Source of the DNA: Pseudarthrobacter sp. MM222
GTDB taxonomy: Bacteria; Actinomycetota; Actinomycetes; Actinomycetales; Micrococcaceae
Direction of reading: 5' to 3'
Length of the DNA stretch: 64,000 nt
NCBI RefSeq assembly: GCF_947090775.1
Contig: NZ_OX352321.1
Span: 3,100,001 to 3,164,000 of the forward strand
Within the stretch, counting starts at the first letter, position 1; each line of letters begins with the position of its first letter. The notes beneath the pieces are model-generated. The model worked only from the letters and a program-made list of their open reading frames with translations. It was not told where the DNA came from and made no database searches. The translations under genes and the position numbers were made by a program. Shown one piece after another: positions 9,583 through 19,601 of this stretch.

Positions 9583-10752
9583 CTATTCCGGGGAAATCGA
9601 GTGAATCAGTTCGACGACGCGCGTCAGCACCGTCGGATCCGTCTCTGGCGGAACCCCGTGACCCAGATTCAGCACATGGCCCGGAGCCGAGGCGCCGGCC
9701 GCAATGACCGCCCGGACATGGGCTTCCAGCACCTCCCAGGGTGCGGACAGCAGGGCCGGGTCGATGTTCCCCTGCAGCGGCACGGTTCCGCCCAGGCGGC
9801 GGTTCGCCTCATCCAGCGGCAGCCGGTAGTCCACGCCCACCACGTCAACGCCGACGTCGCGCATGGCCACGAGCAGTTCCGAGGTTCCGGTGCCGAAGTG
9901 GATCAGCGGGGCGCCGAGGTGCCGGACGTGGTCCAGGGCACGCGACGAGGCCGGGGCGACGAAGCGCGTGTAGTCCGCGAGCCCCAGCGAACCGGCCCAG
10001 GAATCGAAGAGCTGACCGGCCGAGGCGCCGGCCTCGAGCTGGGCCCGCAGGAACATTCCGGAGGCATCGGCGGCCCAGTTGGCCAGCGCGGTCCAGGTCT
10101 CGGGATCGGCGTGCATCATGGTGCGCGGGCCGAGGTGGTCGCGGGAGGGCTTGCCTTCGACCATGTAGGCCGCGAGCGTGAACGGGGCACCGGCGAAGCC
10201 GATCAGCGGGGTGCTGCCCAGCTCGGCCACCGTGAGCCGGACGGCTTCGCGGATGGGCTCGAGGGCCTCCCAGGTCAGCTGCGGCAAGGCGGCGACGTCC
10301 GCTGCGGTGCGCACCGGCTTGTCCAGGACCGGTCCCACGCCGGGAACAATATCCACTCCGACGCCGGCCAGCTTCAGCGGGATCACGATGTCCGAGAAGA
10401 AGATGGCCGCATCAACATCGTGACGGCGGACCGGCTGCAGGGTGATCTCGGAGGCAAGCTCCGGGCGCAGGCAGGAGTCCAGCATGGCCACGCCTTCGCG
10501 GACCTTAAGGTATTCGGGCAGCGAGCGGCCGGCCTGCCGCATGAACCAGACCGGACGGCGGGATGGTTTGCCGCCGCGGTATGCGGTGATCAGCGGGGAA
10601 TCCGCGGTGCGGCCGTCCACCAGGGGGTGATCGTCGGGGAGGCCGGGACGGCCGTCTGCTTTCAAACCGGCGGTTGACCCGGCGGTTGAGGAATGGAGGT
10701 GCGACGTGCTCATCTGGGACGTGCCGTCTGTGGCCGCAGGGCTAGGAGTCAT
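9583..10752 (-). CDS. hemE: Uroporphyrinogen decarboxylase
   Basis: HemE removes four carboxyls from uroporphyrinogen III to give coproporphyrinogen III. The signature RRPVWFMRQAGRSLPEY lies near residue 65, followed later by PLIGFAGAPFTLAAYMVEG and a C-terminal LNLGHGVPPETDP. The core is preceded by about 50 residues of low-complexity sequence. I place the start at the ATG at 10752 (389 residues). No ribosome binding site is visible, and CACAAT lies seven bases upstream, so it may be leaderless. Another ATG at 10713 would remove the first 13 residues. It is the first gene of the long minus-strand heme cluster and diverges from hemA. Confidence 0.93.
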   Translation of the reverse strand: MTPSPAATDGTSQMSTSHLHSSTAGSTAGLKADGRPGLPDDHPLVDGRTADSPLITAYRGGKPSRRPVWFMRQAGRSLPEYLKVREGVAMLDSCLRPELASEITLQPVRRHDVDAAIFFSDIVIPLKLAGVGVDIVPGVGPVLDKPVRTAADVAALPQLTWEALEPIREAVRLTVAELGSTPLIGFAGAPFTLAAYMVEGKPSRDHLGPRTMMHADPETWTALANWAADASGMFLRAQLEAGASAGQLFDSWAGSLGLADYTRFVAPASSRALDHVRHLGAPLIHFGTGTSELLVAMRDVGVDVVGVDYRLPLDEANRRLGGTVPLQGNIDPALLSAPWEVLEAHVRAVIAAGASAPGHVLNLGHGVPPETDPTVLTRVVELIHSISPE

Positions 10753-10870
10753 GACTTTGATTGTGCCCAAAATCGGCTCCAAAAGATAACGACAGCCTGT
10801 CAGCCGGGCCGTTGTGGGTGCCCCCGTGGCGGGAATCACAGGGCAGCGTGCGCGGTCCCACGCCGCATTG

Positions 10871-10901
10871 TTGGTCGGCGCGGTGACGTCAAAGCTATGA
10901 T
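10871..10901 (+). promoter_or_regulatory. Candidate promoter of hemA (leaderless)
   Basis: TTGGTC (10871-10876) and TATGAT (10896-10901) resemble -35 and -10 boxes with a 19-base spacer. TATGAT ends nine bases before the GTG start of hemA, and no ribosome binding site lies between, so the transcript probably begins at or next to the start codon. Confidence 0.5.
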
Positions 10902-10910
10902 TGTTCTGCT

Positions 10911-12257
10911 GTGGTTCTTTTCTCATTGGTGGCGACCCACGCCGACATCGACCTCGAGACCGTTGCTCAACTGAGCACCGGCGCCTCAGAGCTGGCTACA
11001 TCCGCCCTCGCCGGATCGCCGGCCGTGGCGGGTGCCGTTGTCCTTGCCACCTGCAACCGCTTCGAAATCTACGGCGAGGCTCCGCGCCCCGACGACGTCG
11101 AGGCCGCCCGCGCCGCCCTCATCGCCCAGATCAGCGGCACCACGGGGCTCCACGAACAGCTCGTCGCCCGGTCCTTCAGCACCCGGACCGGCTCCGAAGT
11201 CAGCCGGCATTTGTTCTCGGTCAGCTCCGGTCTGGACTCTGCCGTCGTCGGGGAGCGCGAAATCGCAGGCCAGGTCCGACGGGCCCTGATCACCGCCCAG
11301 CACGAGGGCACGGCCAGCTCCGGCCTTGTCCGGCTGTTCCAGGCCGCGTCCAAGACCGCCAAGGACGTCGGGGCACAAACCGCCCTCGGATCCCGCGGAC
11401 TCTCGATCGTCTCCGTGGCCCTGGACCTCGCCACCGAACTATCCGAGAACCCGGACTGGTCCACCAAGAAGGCCGTCGTCTTCGGCACCGGCGCCTACGC
11501 CGGGGCGACTATGTCACTGCTCCGCGAACGCGGCTGCACGGACGTCTCCGTCTACTCCTCCTCGGGCCGCGCGGCCGGCTTCGTCGCCACCCGCGGGGGC
11601 ACGGCCTTGGATGCGGCGAGCCTGCCGGCCGCCGTCGCGGCCGCCGACGTTCTGATCGGCTGCAGCGGATCCGACACCCGGGTCGAGGCCTCGGAACTGG
11701 CCCGGGTCCGGTCCGACTCGCCGCAGCCGCTGATCGCCATCGACCTCGCCCTCACGCACGACTTCGATCCCGCCGTCGGCGAGCTCGACGGCGTGGAGCT
11801 CCTCACGCTCGAGTCCGTGCGCCTTGCCGCCCCGCAGGAACAGTCCGAGTCGCTGGAGCAGGCGAGCAGCATCGTCGCGGGGGCTGCCAGCGCTTTTGAG
11901 CAGGAACGTGAAGCCCGGTCCGTGGACTCGGCGATTGTCGCGCTGCGCCGGCACACCATGAACGTTTTGGACGCGGAAATGGAAAAGGTCCGGGCCCGGC
12001 ATGGCTGCACCGCCGCGGCCGAAGAAGTCGAGTTTGCCTTGCGCCGCATGGTCAAGCAGCTGCTGCACGTGCCGACGGTCCGCGCCCGCGAGCTCGCCGC
12101 CAACGGCCAGCAGGAGAACTACGTCGCAGCCCTCGAGGCCCTGTACGGCATCACGGTCGAACAGCCTGCCGACCGGGCGGCAGACGGCGGGTGCCCGGTC
12201 GACCACGGCGGGCCGGCCGGAACAATTCCGACGGCGGCCGAGCGGGAAACAGCTTAA
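10911..12257 (+). CDS. hemA: Glutamyl-tRNA reductase
   Basis: HemA reduces glutamyl-tRNA(Glu) to glutamate-1-semialdehyde with NADPH, the committed step of tetrapyrrole synthesis. The catalytic cysteine is in [13 protein letters not shown] near residue 45. The NADPH domain has [19 protein letters not shown], and the C-terminal dimerisation region includes the usual [14 protein letters not shown]. The Rossmann glycine pattern departs slightly from the common GAGEM form, reading GTGAY. It starts at a GTG (10911), since the family N-terminus begins here. Length is 448 residues. It diverges from hemE, leaving 158 bases for both promoters. Confidence 0.95.
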   Translation: MVLFSLVATHADIDLETVAQLSTGASELATSALAGSPAVAGAVVLATCNRFEIYGEAPRPDDVEAARAALIAQISGTTGLHEQLVARSFSTRTGSEVSRHLFSVSSGLDSAVVGEREIAGQVRRALITAQHEGTASSGLVRLFQAASKTAKDVGAQTALGSRGLSIVSVALDLATELSENPDWSTKKAVVFGTGAYAGATMSLLRERGCTDVSVYSSSGRAAGFVATRGGTALDAASLPAAVAAADVLIGCSGSDTRVEASELARVRSDSPQPLIAIDLALTHDFDPAVGELDGVELLTLESVRLAAPQEQSESLEQASSIVAGAASAFEQEREARSVDSAIVALRRHTMNVLDAEMEKVRARHGCTAAAEEVEFALRRMVKQLLHVPTVRARELAANGQQENYVAALEALYGITVEQPADRAADGGCPVDHGGPAGTIPTAAERETA

Positions 12258-12279
12258 TTTCCGCCTCAGCGAGGGAAGT

Positions 12280-13515
12280 TCAGTACACCGGCTTCTCGGG
12301 CTCCACGTCCCGCACCCAGGCCAGGATGCCGCCGTCGAGATGGCTCACCCGTTCGTAGCCGGCAGCGCGTGCCGCGGCCAGGACTGCGGCGGAGCGGGTT
12401 CCGCCTTTGCAGTGGAACACGATGTCGACGTCCTGCGGCAGCTCCCCCCACGCTTCCCCGGCCAGGATCCTGCCCTGCGGGATCAGCACTGCGCCGTCGA
12501 TCCGGACGATCTCATACTCGCCGGTTTCACGCACATCGACGAGTTGGAAGTCCTTGAGACCGGCCTTGCGGGATGCCAGCATGGTGGCGAGCTGGGTGGC
12601 GGTGACGGTGCGTTCGGTACCCGCGTCGGCGGACGGGGTGATGCCGCAAAACGCCTCATAATCGGTGAGTTCCGTGACGCGTTCCGTCTCGGGGTCCCGG
12701 GAAACGTTGATTTCGCGCCAGCTTCCGCCGAGGGCATCGAAGAGCGCCACGCGTCCCAGCAGGGAGCGTCCGACGCCGGTGATCAGCTTGACCGCTTCGG
12801 TCACCATGAGCGAGCCGACGGCTGCGCAGAGCATGCCGAACACCCCGCCCTCCCCGCAGGACGGAACGGAACCGGCCGGCGGTGCCTCCGGGTACAGATC
12901 ACGGTACGTCGGTCCGTGCTTCTCCCAGAAGACGCTGACCTGCCCGTCGAAGCGGAAGATCGAACCCCAGACATAGGGCTTGCCGAGGATGGCCGCTGCG
13001 TCGTTGACAAGGTAGCGCGTGGCGAAGTTGTCGGCGCCGTCGAGGATCAGGTCGTAGCCGGCGAACAGGTCCAGGGCGTTGGAAGCGTCGAGCCGGACGT
13101 TGTGCAGCCGGACGTCGACAAGCGGATTCAGCGCGGCGATCGCGTCCCGGGCGGACTCGATCTTGGGCCGGCCGACGTCCGCGACGCCATGGATCACCTG
13201 GCGCTGGAGGTTGCTCAGGTCCACGACGTCGTCGTCGATGATGCCCAGGGTGCCCACCCCTGCAGCGGCGAGGTACAACAGCGCCGGTGAGCCGAGGCCG
13301 CCTGCACCGATCACCAGTACTTTGGCGTTCTTGAGCCGGCGCTGGCCGATCGAGCCGATCTCGGGAATGATCAAGTGCCGGGAGTAGCGTTCCACCTCGT
13401 CAGCACTCATACCCTCGGCCGGCTCCACGAGCGGGCCAGGCACTGAAGCGGGCAGCGGATACCGCACTGGTTCCGGCGTTGCAGGTGCGGCGGTTGCGGT
13501 GAACTTGGAGGCCAT
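12280..13515 (-). CDS. moeZ: MoeZ-type adenylyltransferase/sulfurtransferase (MoeB domain plus rhodanese)
   Basis: The N-terminal E1-like domain (about residues 35-270) adenylates the C-terminal glycine of MoaD/ThiS/CysO-type sulfur carriers. The C-terminal rhodanese domain (about 300-405) then supplies sulfur to make the thiocarboxylate. Visible motifs are LVIGAGGLGSPALLYLAAAG (nucleotide loop), DGADNFATRYLVND, VPSCGEGGVFG and the rhodanese cysteine loop FHCKGGTRSAAV. The partner carrier ThiS is encoded 3 kb away, so this protein may serve thiamine as well as molybdopterin. The start ATG at 13515 has TAGATT five bases upstream and no ribosome binding site. It converges on hemA with 22 bases between. 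Confidence 0.9.
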   Translation of the reverse strand: MASKFTATAAPATPEPVRYPLPASVPGPLVEPAEGMSADEVERYSRHLIIPEIGSIGQRRLKNAKVLVIGAGGLGSPALLYLAAAGVGTLGIIDDDVVDLSNLQRQVIHGVADVGRPKIESARDAIAALNPLVDVRLHNVRLDASNALDLFAGYDLILDGADNFATRYLVNDAAAILGKPYVWGSIFRFDGQVSVFWEKHGPTYRDLYPEAPPAGSVPSCGEGGVFGMLCAAVGSLMVTEAVKLITGVGRSLLGRVALFDALGGSWREINVSRDPETERVTELTDYEAFCGITPSADAGTERTVTATQLATMLASRKAGLKDFQLVDVRETGEYEIVRIDGAVLIPQGRILAGEAWGELPQDVDIVFHCKGGTRSAAVLAAARAAGYERVSHLDGGILAWVRDVEPEKPVY

Positions 13516-13518
13516 AGT

Positions 13519-13526
13519 TCAATCTA
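13519..13526 (-). promoter_or_regulatory. -10-like hexamer (TAGATT) for leaderless moeZ
   Basis: On the minus strand TAGATT lies five bases before the moeZ ATG, with no Shine-Dalgarno sequence. This matches the pattern seen at several other starts in this window. The -35 element is not clear. Confidence 0.4.
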
Positions 13527-13599
13527 TGCCCGAAGATACCGCCAGGTCATATTACCCACGCGTAAAGTGGACCTAACAGCGAAGGAAAGTAGGCCGACA

Positions 13600-14268
13600 G
13601 TGGTTCATCAGGCACCGGTTGGACATGACCCCGCCGGCAGGGCGGGGTCCGGGCAGGTCCGGAGCGGCGGGCCGCGGTCGGCACGTCTTCCCCGCGACGA
13701 ACGCCGGGCGCAGTTGCTGGCCGCCGCCCAGGAGGTCTTTGTTGCCAACGGATACCACGGTGCCGCGATGGACGAAATCGCAGAAACCGCCCGGGTGAGT
13801 AAGCCGGTGCTTTACCAGCACTTTCCGTCCAAGCGTGAGTTGTACCTGGCGCTGCTGGACAGCCACCTGAGCAAGCTCATCGAGCTGCTGCTGGGTGCGT
13901 TGAACTCCACCACGGACAACGACGAGCGGGTCCAGGCCGTCATGCGCGCCTATTTCCGCTTCATTGCCCACGATGACCAGGCCCACCGTCTCGTCTTCGA
14001 ATCCGACCTGATCAATGATCCGGACGTGAGCGCCCGGCTGGAGTCGTTCAACAAGACTTTCGCCGACGCCGTCGCGCGCGTCATCGCCGAGGACACCAAG
14101 CTTCCGGAGCTCAAAGCACAGCTGCTGGGGCGCGGACTCGCCGGGATGGCGCAGGTCAGCGCCCGGTACTGGCTGGAAACTGACGGGAATCTTGACCTCG
14201 ATGTGGCCAGCGACCTGATCTATCGTTTAGCTTGGCGCGGAATCTCCCGTTTCCCCAAGGAGTCCTAG
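13600..14268 (+). CDS. TetR-family regulator, FasR-like by gene neighbourhood
   Basis: This is a 222-residue TetR repressor/activator. The N-terminal helix-turn-helix is clear (GYHGAAMDEIAETARVSKPV then LYQHFPSKRELYLALLDSH), preceded by about 25 flexible residues. The ligand domain ends in IYRLAWRGISRFPKE. From memory, M. tuberculosis has moeZ (Rv3206c), FasR (Rv3208) and TB9.4 (Rv3208A) in the same local order, so this is probably the orthologue of FasR, which activates fatty-acid synthase genes there. The target in this organism is not shown by the window. I chose the GTG at 13600 because GAAGGAAAG lies about ten bases upstream; the frame also allows a GTG at 13567. Confidence 0.85.
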   Translation: MVHQAPVGHDPAGRAGSGQVRSGGPRSARLPRDERRAQLLAAAQEVFVANGYHGAAMDEIAETARVSKPVLYQHFPSKRELYLALLDSHLSKLIELLLGALNSTTDNDERVQAVMRAYFRFIAHDDQAHRLVFESDLINDPDVSARLESFNKTFADAVARVIAEDTKLPELKAQLLGRGLAGMAQVSARYWLETDGNLDLDVASDLIYRLAWRGISRFPKES

Positions 14269-14319
14269 ACTACAAATAGAGAACACGTTTAGAACTTTGA
14301 TTGGCTGGGAGGCCTTGCA

Positions 14320-14544
14320 GTGGAAGTAAAGATCGGCATTCAGAACATCGGCCGCGAAATTGTCCTGGAATCGGCGCAGGATGCTGACACCCTGGCCAAG
14401 GTAGTCGCGGATTCCATCTCGAAGGGCACCGAGCTCCGCCTTACGGATGAGAAGGGCCGCCAGATCATCATCCCCGCCAACGTCCTCGGCTACGTCGAAA
14501 TCGGCGCCGAAGAAGTACGCCGCGTCGGTTTCGGCGCCCTCTAG
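14320..14544 (+). CDS. DUF3107 family protein (TB9.4-like)
   Basis: This small actinobacterial protein of 74 residues starts at a GTG with GGGAGG about six bases upstream. It begins VEVKIGIQNIGREIVLES and ends ADEVRR-like with IGAEEVRRVGFGAL, matching DUF3107. Its function is unknown. It sits 51 bases after the TetR gene and three bases before the next gene, so it is probably co-transcribed. Confidence 0.85.
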   Translation: MEVKIGIQNIGREIVLESAQDADTLAKVVADSISKGTELRLTDEKGRQIIIPANVLGYVEIGAEEVRRVGFGAL

Positions 14545-14547
14545 CTC

Positions 14548-14850
14548 ATGCTGTCCTTGATTGTGGTTGCGATGGTGACCGTGGCCGCAGGCTTCGTGGT
14601 CTGGGCCAACGACAAGCGGCACGCCAAGTACGGCATCAGCGTGCCGGCAGGCGTTGCGGCCGCCGTGGGGATGCTGAGCTGGATTATTTTCACGGCGGCG
14701 GGACTGGGCTACCAGCCCGGCCTGACCTGGATTCCGTGGGTCCTGCCCATGGTGATCGGTACGGCAGCCGCCGTGGCCGTGGCACTGTACCTGGGCCGGC
14801 GCCGCACACAGCACGACACTGCCCGCCTCACCGCCATCCTGCGCCTCTAG
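14548..14850 (+). CDS. Small three-helix membrane protein, unknown
   Basis: This 100-residue protein begins with an ATG three bases after the DUF3107 stop. Three hydrophobic segments are visible: residues 2-20, about 33-55 and about 62-82. They are followed by a basic tail (LGRRRTQHDTARLTAILRL). I know no function. Its last 23 bases overlap the end of the convergent PCD-VOC gene. Confidence 0.65.
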   Translation: MLSLIVVAMVTVAAGFVVWANDKRHAKYGISVPAGVAAAVGMLSWIIFTAAGLGYQPGLTWIPWVLPMVIGTAAAVAVALYLGRRRTQHDTARLTAILRL

Positions 14851-15568
14851 GTGTACTGCGCCGGCGGGCGCGGCGGGCCGTCCTGGCCTCGTTCAGGCCC
14901 TCCGGCAGCTCCGGTCCGTGGCCTTCTTCGGTGCAGAGGCACAGCCGGTTCCCCTGCGCATCCGTGACCACCACCCAGGCGGGTGCGTGGTCACGGTTCA
15001 TTAAGGCCCCGGCGGCTGCCGTCTTCTCCAGCACCGGCCCCGACTCGGCCCTGCTGCGGTGGATATCGAGGTGGAGGCGATTGGGGTTCGGCGTGGATGT
15101 CTCCCGAAACCAGAGGGTCGGACCGCGACCGTACGGGTCGCGGAGGTCGCCGCTACCGCCCTTGCGGTAACCCAGGGCCAGCCGCCAGAGCTCGGAGACA
15201 GCCGCCGGATCCTCGGAATCGATGGCCACCTCCACGGTGCGGTACAGCCCCGGCTCTGCGGTGGCGCCCAATGCGGCGGCCGCCGCGCTGGCCGCCGCCG
15301 CGGCCTCAACGTCCTTGCGGGTGACCTGGCCGCCGGCGTCGTGCGAGCTATACCGGAGAAAGACCCGGTTGTAGCGCCAGTCGAGGTCCGGGTGGTGGTC
15401 CTGTTCTTCGGCCTGGCGTCCCAGGCCCGCAATCAGCTCGAGTGCCGCGGCCGACGTCGGCGCCTTGTAGACCGTGACCAGCCCGCCCAGGCGGTACCGG
15501 AAGTCGGGAAGACTGGCCAGGGCGGCGTCGACCTGGTCCTGGTTGAGGACGTTGTCCGTGGCTCCCAT
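14828..15568 (-). CDS. Pterin-4a-carbinolamine dehydratase-like domain fused to VOC/glyoxalase-like domain
   Basis: The N-terminal 100 residues form a PCD/DCoH-like domain with the signature EEQDHHPDLDWRYNRVFLRY followed by SSHDAGGQVTRKD. PCD normally recycles the pterin cofactor of aromatic amino acid hydroxylases. The C-terminal half (about 105-225) resembles a VOC fold: YRTVEVAIDSEDPAAVSEL, then LWFRETSTPNPNRLHLDIH and a closing WVVVTDAQGNRLCLC. A PCD-VOC fusion suggests an uncharacterised enzyme or binding protein rather than a simple pterin recycler. The last 20 residues are Arg-rich. Its 3' end overlaps the convergent membrane-protein gene by 23 bases. Confidence 0.8.
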   Translation of the reverse strand: MGATDNVLNQDQVDAALASLPDFRYRLGGLVTVYKAPTSAAALELIAGLGRQAEEQDHHPDLDWRYNRVFLRYSSHDAGGQVTRKDVEAAAAASAAAAALGATAEPGLYRTVEVAIDSEDPAAVSELWRLALGYRKGGSGDLRDPYGRGPTLWFRETSTPNPNRLHLDIHRSRAESGPVLEKTAAAGALMNRDHAPAWVVVTDAQGNRLCLCTEEGHGPELPEGLNEARTARRARRRSTPRGAGWR

Positions 15569-15616
15569 GACGGCTCCTTTGCTGGCCGGACCTGTTTTTC
15601 CAGCGCTGTGCCGGAC

Positions 15617-18011
<2,395 letters not shown>

Positions 18012-18019
18012 GGCGGATT

Positions 18020-18135
18020 CCTTCCCTACGCCGGTACTAACCGGATCAGGTCAAGCGGTCGGCTCTGATGCCCTCTCAGCCCTGCAGGGCCGAAAACGCC
18101 AAGTGGCGCATGACCTTGCAGCGGGCTCCCGCGGT
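18020..18135 (-). ncRNA. TPP riboswitch (THI element) controlling thiO-thiS-thiG
   Basis: Read on the minus strand, the region starts with GCGGGAGCCCGC, then has GGGCTGAGAGGGC (pyrimidine-sensor helix with the conserved CUGAGA), and ends with GACCTGATCCGGTTAGTACC, the pyrophosphate-sensor core of TPP aptamers. The aptamer ends just before the GGAAGGAA ribosome binding site of thiO. With so short an expression platform and no terminator hairpin visible, control of translation initiation is the likelier mode. Confidence 0.93.
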
Positions 18136-18155
18136 ATGGCCCAGTTTAGAGGAAC

Positions 18156-18161
18156 TAGGCT
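18156..18161 (+). promoter_or_regulatory. -10-like hexamer (TAGGCT) for leaderless thiE
   Basis: TAGGCT ends six bases before the thiE ATG and no ribosome binding site is convincing, so thiE is probably transcribed from its own start codon. It lies only about 20 bases from the 5' end of the divergent riboswitch. Confidence 0.45.
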
Positions 18162-18167
18162 TGGGGT

Positions 18168-18863
18168 ATGAGCCGCGATGACGTCCACACCACCGCCCGC
18201 CTGTACCTGTGCACCGATGCCCGCAGGGACCGCGGCGACTTTGAGGCCTTCGTGGATGCCGCCTTTGCCGGCGGCGTCGACATCATCCAGCTGCGCGATA
18301 AGTCCCTCGAGGCGGCCGAGGAACTCGAGCTGCTCGAGATCCTGCACCAGTCGGCCCACCGGCACGGACGGCTCTGGGCGGTCAACGACCGTGCGGATCT
18401 GGCCGCACTGTCGGGCGCGCCCGTGTTCCATGTCGGCCAGAAGGACATCCCGCTCGCGGCCGCCAGGCACTTCCTCGGCAAGGATGCCGTGGTGGGGCTG
18501 TCCACGCACAGCCCGGACCAGGTGGACGCGGCGATCCTCGCATCGCCTGGCCGCAGCGGCCTCGACTACTTCTGCGTGGGACCCGTCTGGGCCACGCCCA
18601 CCAAGCCGGGCCGAGCCGCCGTCGGGCTGGAGCTGGTGCGGTATGCCGCCGAAGCGATCCGCCGGGCCGAGGCTGCCGACGTCGGCAGGGTGGACGGTGT
18701 GGTGCCCTGGTTCGCGATCGGCGGCATCGACCTGGGGAACGTGGAGCAGGTGGTGGAAGCCGGTGCCCGCCGGATCGTGGTGGTCCGGGCCATCACCGAG
18801 GCTGAGGATCCCGCCGGCGCCGCCCGCGACCTGCTGGCCGCCCTCGACGCCGCGGAAGCCTGA
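18168..18863 (+). CDS. thiE: Thiamine-phosphate synthase
   Basis: ThiE joins HMP-pyrophosphate and thiazole phosphate to thiamine phosphate. Family motifs are [72 protein letters not shown] and [11 protein letters not shown]. Length is 231 residues. It diverges from thiO, and the riboswitch lies on the opposite strand, so this gene escapes riboswitch control even though its product works with ThiG. Confidence 0.95.
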   Translation: MSRDDVHTTARLYLCTDARRDRGDFEAFVDAAFAGGVDIIQLRDKSLEAAEELELLEILHQSAHRHGRLWAVNDRADLAALSGAPVFHVGQKDIPLAAARHFLGKDAVVGLSTHSPDQVDAAILASPGRSGLDYFCVGPVWATPTKPGRAAVGLELVRYAAEAIRRAEAADVGRVDGVVPWFAIGGIDLGNVEQVVEAGARRIVVVRAITEAEDPAGAARDLLAALDAAEA

Positions 18864-18888
18864 CGGCAGCGGCGGCCGCCCCGGCAAG

Positions 18889-19560
18889 CTAGCCGGCCAG
18901 CCCCAGCTGCGTCATCCGCTGCGAGTGATTGGCGGCGAGTTGCACCGTCAGTTCCCGGACCATTTCCCGGGACCGCTCCTCGTCCGCACCGATCAGACCG
19001 CCGAGGAACGCGTGCTCGAAGCTGACCCGCCGGGCCTGCGTCAGGGCCTCCCCCAGCAGCCGCCTCGCCCACAGCGCCAGCCGGGAAGCCAGCCGCGGGT
19101 CGTCGGCAAGGGCCGTCTTGAGCCGGTCCCGCAGCACCGCGGTGGCCGCTTCATCGGCCTGGATCCGTTCCACCAGGAGGCGGGTGGAGGCGTCCACGTG
19201 CAGAGCCACCGCGCGGTAAAAATCCGCGGAGACCGTGTCGATCACGTACGCCTTCATGAGGGACTCGAACCAGTCGGCCGGGCGGGTGCGCTCGTGGAAG
19301 TGGTCCACGGAAGGCTGGAAGGGCAGCATGGCCACCTCCGGGTCCAGGCCCATTTCATCAAGCCGGGCGCTCACCAGTTCATAGTGCTGGAACTCGATCA
19401 CGGCGATCCTGCCCAGCACGGCGCGATCGTGCAGCGAGGGCGAATAACGGGCATCGGAGGAGAGCCGTTCGAAGGCTGACAGCTCCCCGTAGGCCATCAC
19501 GCCGAGCAGATCCATCAGAAAGCTGTTGTAACGGGCAGGATCAGCCGGCGATGTGCTCAT
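18889..19560 (-). CDS. Ferritin-like (MiaE-type) di-iron fold protein
   Basis: A 223-residue helical protein with the spaced acidic and histidine residues of ferritin-like di-iron proteins: [35 protein letters not shown] and a later [13 protein letters not shown]. Actinobacterial members are annotated by similarity to the tRNA hydroxylase MiaE, but the substrate is unproven. The ATG at 19560 has TAGTCT six bases upstream and no ribosome binding site. It diverges from the RNB ribonuclease gene with only 41 bases between, and converges on thiE. Confidence 0.75.
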   Translation of the reverse strand: MSTSPADPARYNSFLMDLLGVMAYGELSAFERLSSDARYSPSLHDRAVLGRIAVIEFQHYELVSARLDEMGLDPEVAMLPFQPSVDHFHERTRPADWFESLMKAYVIDTVSADFYRAVALHVDASTRLLVERIQADEAATAVLRDRLKTALADDPRLASRLALWARRLLGEALTQARRVSFEHAFLGGLIGADEERSREMVRELTVQLAANHSQRMTQLGLAG

Positions 19561-19566
19561 GATCCA

Positions 19567-19572
19567 AGACTA
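19567..19572 (-). promoter_or_regulatory. -10-like hexamer (TAGTCT) for the leaderless ferritin-like gene
   Basis: On the minus strand TAGTCT ends six bases before the ATG at 19560. The -10 candidate of the divergent RNB gene lies 16 bases away on the other strand, so two leaderless promoters share 41 bases. Confidence 0.45.
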
Positions 19573-19588
19573 ATGGCGCAATTCGGGC

Positions 19589-19594
19589 TAACCT
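19589..19594 (+). promoter_or_regulatory. -10-like hexamer (TAACCT) for the leaderless RNB ribonuclease gene
   Basis: TAACCT ends seven bases before the GTG at 19602; the intervening bases contain no ribosome binding site. Confidence 0.45.
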
Positions 19595-19601
19595 GATTTT
19601 C

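Noticed and set aside
10785..10805. Iron- or heme-responsive operator between hemE and hemA
   Set aside because: GACAGCCTGTC is a short palindrome but does not match the DtxR/IdeR or Fur pattern.
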